Source: Acidobacteriota bacterium (GTDB taxonomy: Bacteria; Acidobacteriota; Terriglobia; Terriglobales; Acidobacteriaceae). From it: a stretch of DNA of 8,392 nt. Below, piece after piece: positions 5,171 through 8,392 of this stretch. Location of the stretch: contig JAJXXN010000054.1 in NCBI GenBank assembly GCA_021781075.1, positions 1 to 8,392 on the forward strand, given 5' to 3'. The position numbers were made by a program, and so were the translations under genes. The notes below the pieces were generated by a model. The model searched no databases and was not told the origin of the DNA. It was given only the letters and a program-made list of their open reading frames with translations. Position 1 is the first letter of the stretch, and each line of letters starts with the position of its first letter.

Positions 5171-8100
5171 TTAGTTGACAGTTACGTTAAACGTTTGTGT
5201 TGGTGTGTTGGCGATTGCCGGATTGCCCACCGCGGTCACGGTGAAGGTGTAGGTCCAGGCAGTGGTGCCCGGCGAGGTTGGCCCATTGTTCATGCCACCG
5301 CCACAGGCGGTCATCCCGCCCAGCGAAACCAACAGGACCAACATGCCCAGCATGATCTTCCAACCGCGGCGGCGGCCCGGGATCCCGAAGAAGACGAGCA
5401 GCGCCAACAGCGCCCCGCCCGCGCGGAACAACCCGCTGCCGGAGCCGGTTTGTGCCAGCTTTGCTCCGCCCGCAGGCGCGAGCATTGGCGCCGTGGTATC
5501 CACATACAGTGTCACACTGCCCGAGGTTGCAACGTTGCTGAGCGACACCGTGCCACCAGCCGAGCAGCTGGGCAGGTTCACTGCGCCGGCTGGCGAATTG
5601 GTCAATGTGCAGTTGAAGCTCACCGTGCCCGCGTACCCGTCCGTGCTCGAAACCGTCGCCATTACCTGCGCGGTATTGCCTGGGGGAACAGATGCCGGCG
5701 AGGTGATGGCGCCCAATGTAAAGGTACCGGCCGCAGTGCAGGCACCGGTGACGGTGACCGTGGCAGAACTGTTGGTTGTGGCATAGGTGTTGTCGCCGCC
5801 GTAAGCAACCGTCAACGTCACCGTGCCGCAAATGTTGAAGCTGTTTGCGGGAATGGTGAAGTTGGCGCTGCCGGCCGCGAGTGTCTGCGTGGAGGTGTAA
5901 TCAAGGGCCGAGAGTGTCACAGTGCCCGTGGGTGTGCCGCTCGCCCCGGAGACGACTACAGCCACCGGCAAGTCCTGCGTCGAGGCAATCGAGGTGACAC
6001 CGTTCAGGTTGATGGACACGGTCGCGGTACTTGCCGCCACCGGAATGACCTGCCAGCCGCTGAGCACATTGCTCACATTCAACGAGCCAAGGCCGGTCGC
6101 CTGGTCATAGCCGGTCATGGCGCTGAAACCAGTGAGCGTTCCCACTGAATCGCCATTGCTGATGGTGCAATCCGGCGAGGCCTGGCCATTGTATTGATTG
6201 GTTAATTGCCATCCAGCGTTGGAATAGCTGATACCGCCTTCAAGGTCCTGGCCGTTGTAATTGCAGGCCATGGCATTGGTTCCCTGGTCGGGGTCGTTGA
6301 AATAGCAACTGCTGGAGTTGGTTGCCGTTTCCGCCGAGCAACCGTTGTAATTCTGCGCTTCGGCCAAAGCGTAGAGCCCGGCGTTGGGGTTGCCCTGCGG
6401 TTGCCCCGCGCTCTGATTGATGAGGGCCATCACGCCCGCCATCTCTGGCGTCGCCACCGAGGTGCCACCCACTTCCTCCGCGCCGCCGTTGGTGCCGGAG
6501 CCCGTCAGGCTGAGGTTGGTGCAGGGCGCGCCGTCATTGGAAACGCAGATCAGCGTGGCACTGTCGAGCGCGCCATCGCCGGAGAAGAAGCTGACGTCGG
6601 GCAGGTCACGCACGCCATCATTCTGCGGCACACCGATGCTTGCCGCTGAAACCTGCCAACTCGGCTTGACCCAGCCATTATTGTTCAAGGGGAGGTTGCC
6701 ATAGCCGCTGCCTGTGCTGGTGTCGCCAGTGTCACAGAAGCCAAGCGTTGTGTTGGTTGTTGAATTCACCACACAGTTGCTGGCACCGCCAGAGCCACCA
6801 ATGGTGTCGAGTGAAGGCGCTATGACCACTGGCGTCTGACCGAGGCCATTGCTGGTTTGTTGGTAGATCGAATTCCAGTTCGAATAGACAAAGCTGCAAG
6901 CCTGCTCGGGGGTGCCAACACCGTTGTAACCGAAGTAGATGGCCAAACTGGACATGTACGCCGCCTGTATTGGGTTTTCGCAAGTGTCATTCCAGGCCGT
7001 TTCCGTCACATAGCCCAAGGCGGACGCCTGCTGCGGGCTGTTGCTGATGCTCCAGTAAGTGGATGCATCCGCGGCCGAACAACCCTGCACGTTGCCATTG
7101 ACATCGATGGTGGGCTGGCACCAACTGAAATCCGTGCCACCCACGGCTGTGTTGTATGGCGTTGAGGCAAGGCCGTTGACCGTTAGCCCATATTGCGCCA
7201 CGTAAGGAAAGCCTTGGTAATCACCACCCTGGTCGCAGGAGGGTGCGCCGGAATCGCCAGTGGCGACAAAAACCGCAATGCCGCTTGCTGCCGCCGTCTC
7301 CCAAAGGTTGTTATAGGCCACGTTGCCTGCCGTGCCGTTGTAAAGTTCACATTGGCCGTAGCTCAGGCTCAAAATCCGCGTGCCATACACTGGCGCGCCC
7401 TGCACATAGGCATTGTCGATGGCCCATTGTGCGCCGTCATACAGGGGATCATTCGTGGGCGCAACCTGGCTGTTGTAAGCGTCGGTGACCAGCACCACCT
7501 GCGCACCCGGCGCGACCGCGCCCGCCAACTCGACATCGAGGGTGTTTTCAGTCAAATCGCCGCTATTGCACAGATTTGTTGAACCGGAGCAGATTCCCGG
7601 GTCACCATCCGGCCCGTTCGCGATGATAGGCGATAAGCCGGACGGCAGGCCGAAGACCGACTTGAAAGTGGCCACATCGGACTGGTCAATGTCGCTGGTT
7701 CCGATAATCGTGATCACCTGCCCGCTGCCATTGGTTGTTGCCGGCCACGAGGAAGGCAGATTGTAGATGGAGGCGAAATCATACGGCGACACATCCTCTT
7801 CGACCGTGTTATTGCCGGAATTGTAGAAGAAGAGCGGCTTTGCCGCGGAGGCGCGCCTTACCGCCGCCGGTGATGCGGGCGGATTCGACACACCCGTCAG
7901 ATTCGCCGCTGGGTTTTGCGTCTTCACCCAGCCATGCTGTGCCGCGCTGAACTGTACCTGGCTGCCGGTGCGATGCAGCGGATGGGGGAGGAAGTTATGC
8001 AGCCCCTTGACGCCAAGCACCACCGGTGCAAGCGCAGCCGGGATCTTTGGGTTGCCCATGTTCGCAATGTGCGCAACGCCATTCACCTGCAGGTTGTGAA

Positions 8101-8392
8101 TCTCCGTGTGGAATGCAGTTGCCACCTGGCCGGCCGTGCCGCTGAAATTGATCGACATGCGGTCGCTCGACACGCCCTTCACCGCGAAGCCTTTGGCGGC
8201 CAGCCATGCCGTGATCTTGTTGATGTCCGAGAGCGCCGGCCTGTAGTTCTGCCCCACCTGCTCGGTGGTCAACCAGCGGTGATAATTGGGCGAGCTGGTG
8301 TCGTACTCGCCCTGCACATAACTGTCAAAGGCGGATTGCTGCTCCGCAGTGCGGCTGAGCACGAGCATCAAGCCGGCCATGGGCAAGGCATC
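5171..8392 (-). CDS. Secreted sedolisin-family (S53, pro-kumamolisin) serine-carboxyl protease with Ig-like C-terminus, 5'-truncated by window edge
   Basis: The frame is open to the right edge. The TTG at 8384-8386 is only an internal Leu, because the propeptide motif is already under way (ALPMAGLMLVLSRTAEQQ). Counting residues from that TTG: propeptide to about 125 (SPNYHRWLTTEQVGQNY, INFSGTAGQVATAFHTEIH, NPKIPAALAPVVLGV), a linker, then a catalytic domain from about 195 to 775. The catalytic set is Glu280 and Asp284 (ENTLDVE), Asp378 (ATGDSGA) and Ser643 (VGGTSVATP). The calcium site is probably FNDPDQGTN (Asp698) plus GYDQATGLG (Asp761). An Ig-like domain follows (about 785-880), then a beta domain with Cys926 and Cys941, a hydrophobic segment (988-1001), basic turn GRRRGWK, a second hydrophobic segment (1011-1025), TACGGG and a tail ending VTVN. 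It is expected to be an exported acid-active endopeptidase. Compared with its neighbour it has extra Cys-containing loops near 420-560. The signal peptide lies outside the window. Confidence 0.92.
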   Translation of the reverse strand, partial: DALPMAGLMLVLSRTAEQQSAFDSYVQGEYDTSSPNYHRWLTTEQVGQNYRPALSDINKITAWLAAKGFAVKGVSSDRMSINFSGTAGQVATAFHTEIHNLQVNGVAHIANMGNPKIPAALAPVVLGVKGLHNFLPHPLHRTGSQVQFSAAQHGWVKTQNPAANLTGVSNPPASPAAVRRASAAKPLFFYNSGNNTVEEDVSPYDFASIYNLPSSWPATTNGSGQVITIIGTSDIDQSDVATFKSVFGLPSGLSPIIANGPDGDPGICSGSTNLCNSGDLTENTLDVELAGAVAPGAQVVLVTDAYNSQVAPTNDPLYDGAQWAIDNAYVQGAPVYGTRILSLSYGQCELYNGTAGNVAYNNLWETAAASGIAVFVATGDSGAPSCDQGGDYQGFPYVAQYGLTVNGLASTPYNTAVGGTDFSWCQPTIDVNGNVQGCSAADASTYWSISNSPQQASALGYVTETAWNDTCENPIQAAYMSSLAIYFGYNGVGTPEQACSFVYSNWNSIYQQTSNGLGQTPVVIAPSLDTIGGSGGASNCVVNSTTNTTLGFCDTGDTSTGSGYGNLPLNNNGWVKPSWQVSAASIGVPQNDGVRDLPDVSFFSGDGALDSATLICVSNDGAPCTNLSLTGSGTNGGAEEVGGTSVATPEMAGVMALINQSAGQPQGNPNAGLYALAEAQNYNGCSAETATNSSSCYFNDPDQGTNAMACNYNGQDLEGGISYSNAGWQLTNQYNGQASPDCTISNGDSVGTLTGFSAMTGYDQATGLGSLNVSNVLSGWQVIPVAASTATVSINLNGVTSIASTQDLPVAVVVSGASGTPTGTVTLSALDYTSTQTLAAGSANFTIPANSFNICGTVTLTVAYGGDNTYATTNSSATVTVTGACTAAGTFTLGAITSPASVPPGNTAQVMATVSSTDGYAGTVSFNCTLTNSPAGAVNLPSCSAGGTVSLSNVATSGSVTLYVDTTAPMLAPAGGAKLAQTGSGSGLFRAGGALLALLVFFGIPGRRRGWKIMLGMLVLLVSLGGMTACGGGMNNGPTSPGTTAWTYTFTVTAVGNPAIANTPTQTFNVTVN

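Noticed and set aside
5003..6148. A 381-codon plus-strand open frame antisense to the upstream protease and its terminator
   Set aside because: It crosses an intrinsic terminator and a promoter/5' region, its product is Arg/His/Gly-rich without domain character, and the minus strand carries a clear S53 protein. It is a frame shadow in GC-rich DNA.

Overview
The window most likely comes from an Acidobacteriota chromosome, probably Terriglobia/Acidobacteriaceae. This is an inference from gene content, not from a marker gene. The evidence is the tandem secreted sedolisin (S53) proteases with Ig-like tails and a double-hydrophobic C-terminus, together with a DUF6526 membrane protein and a papain-like 'NCADF' protein of a type I associate with that group. 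The sequence is GC-rich and coding density is high.

Left part (1-1941, + strand): a conserved envelope protein whose 5' end lies outside the window has a His...Asn-Cys arrangement resembling permuted NlpC/P60 (LRAT-like) enzymes. It is followed 2 nt later by a small two-helix membrane protein of the DUF6526 type, so the pair is probably co-transcribed. After an 89-nt gap comes a frataxin homologue, cyaY, whose ATG sits six bases after a TACACT box, a layout that suggests leaderless transcription.

Right part (1990-8392, - strand): two tandem genes for pro-kumamolisin/sedolisin family secreted proteases. The downstream copy (2039-5019) is split by an apparent one-base deletion exactly where the inhibitory propeptide gives way to the catalytic part. 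Restoring one base gives a 993-residue protein with every catalytic residue present. The upstream copy (5171-8392) is intact as far as it is visible and loses its N-terminus at the window edge. Each gene ends in a strong intrinsic terminator, and the two terminators share a 14-base string. The first also lies between the convergent cyaY and protease genes.

Both proteases share an architecture: signal peptide (seen in one), propeptide, Glu-Asp-Ser catalytic domain with a calcium site, an Ig-like domain, a second beta domain with a conserved cysteine pair, then a module of hydrophobic segment, basic turn, second hydrophobic segment, Cys/Gly-rich stretch and a short beta tail ending in TVN. That module and the split at the propeptide boundary are the two points most worth following up. 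I found no RNA gene, CRISPR array, insertion sequence or phage gene.
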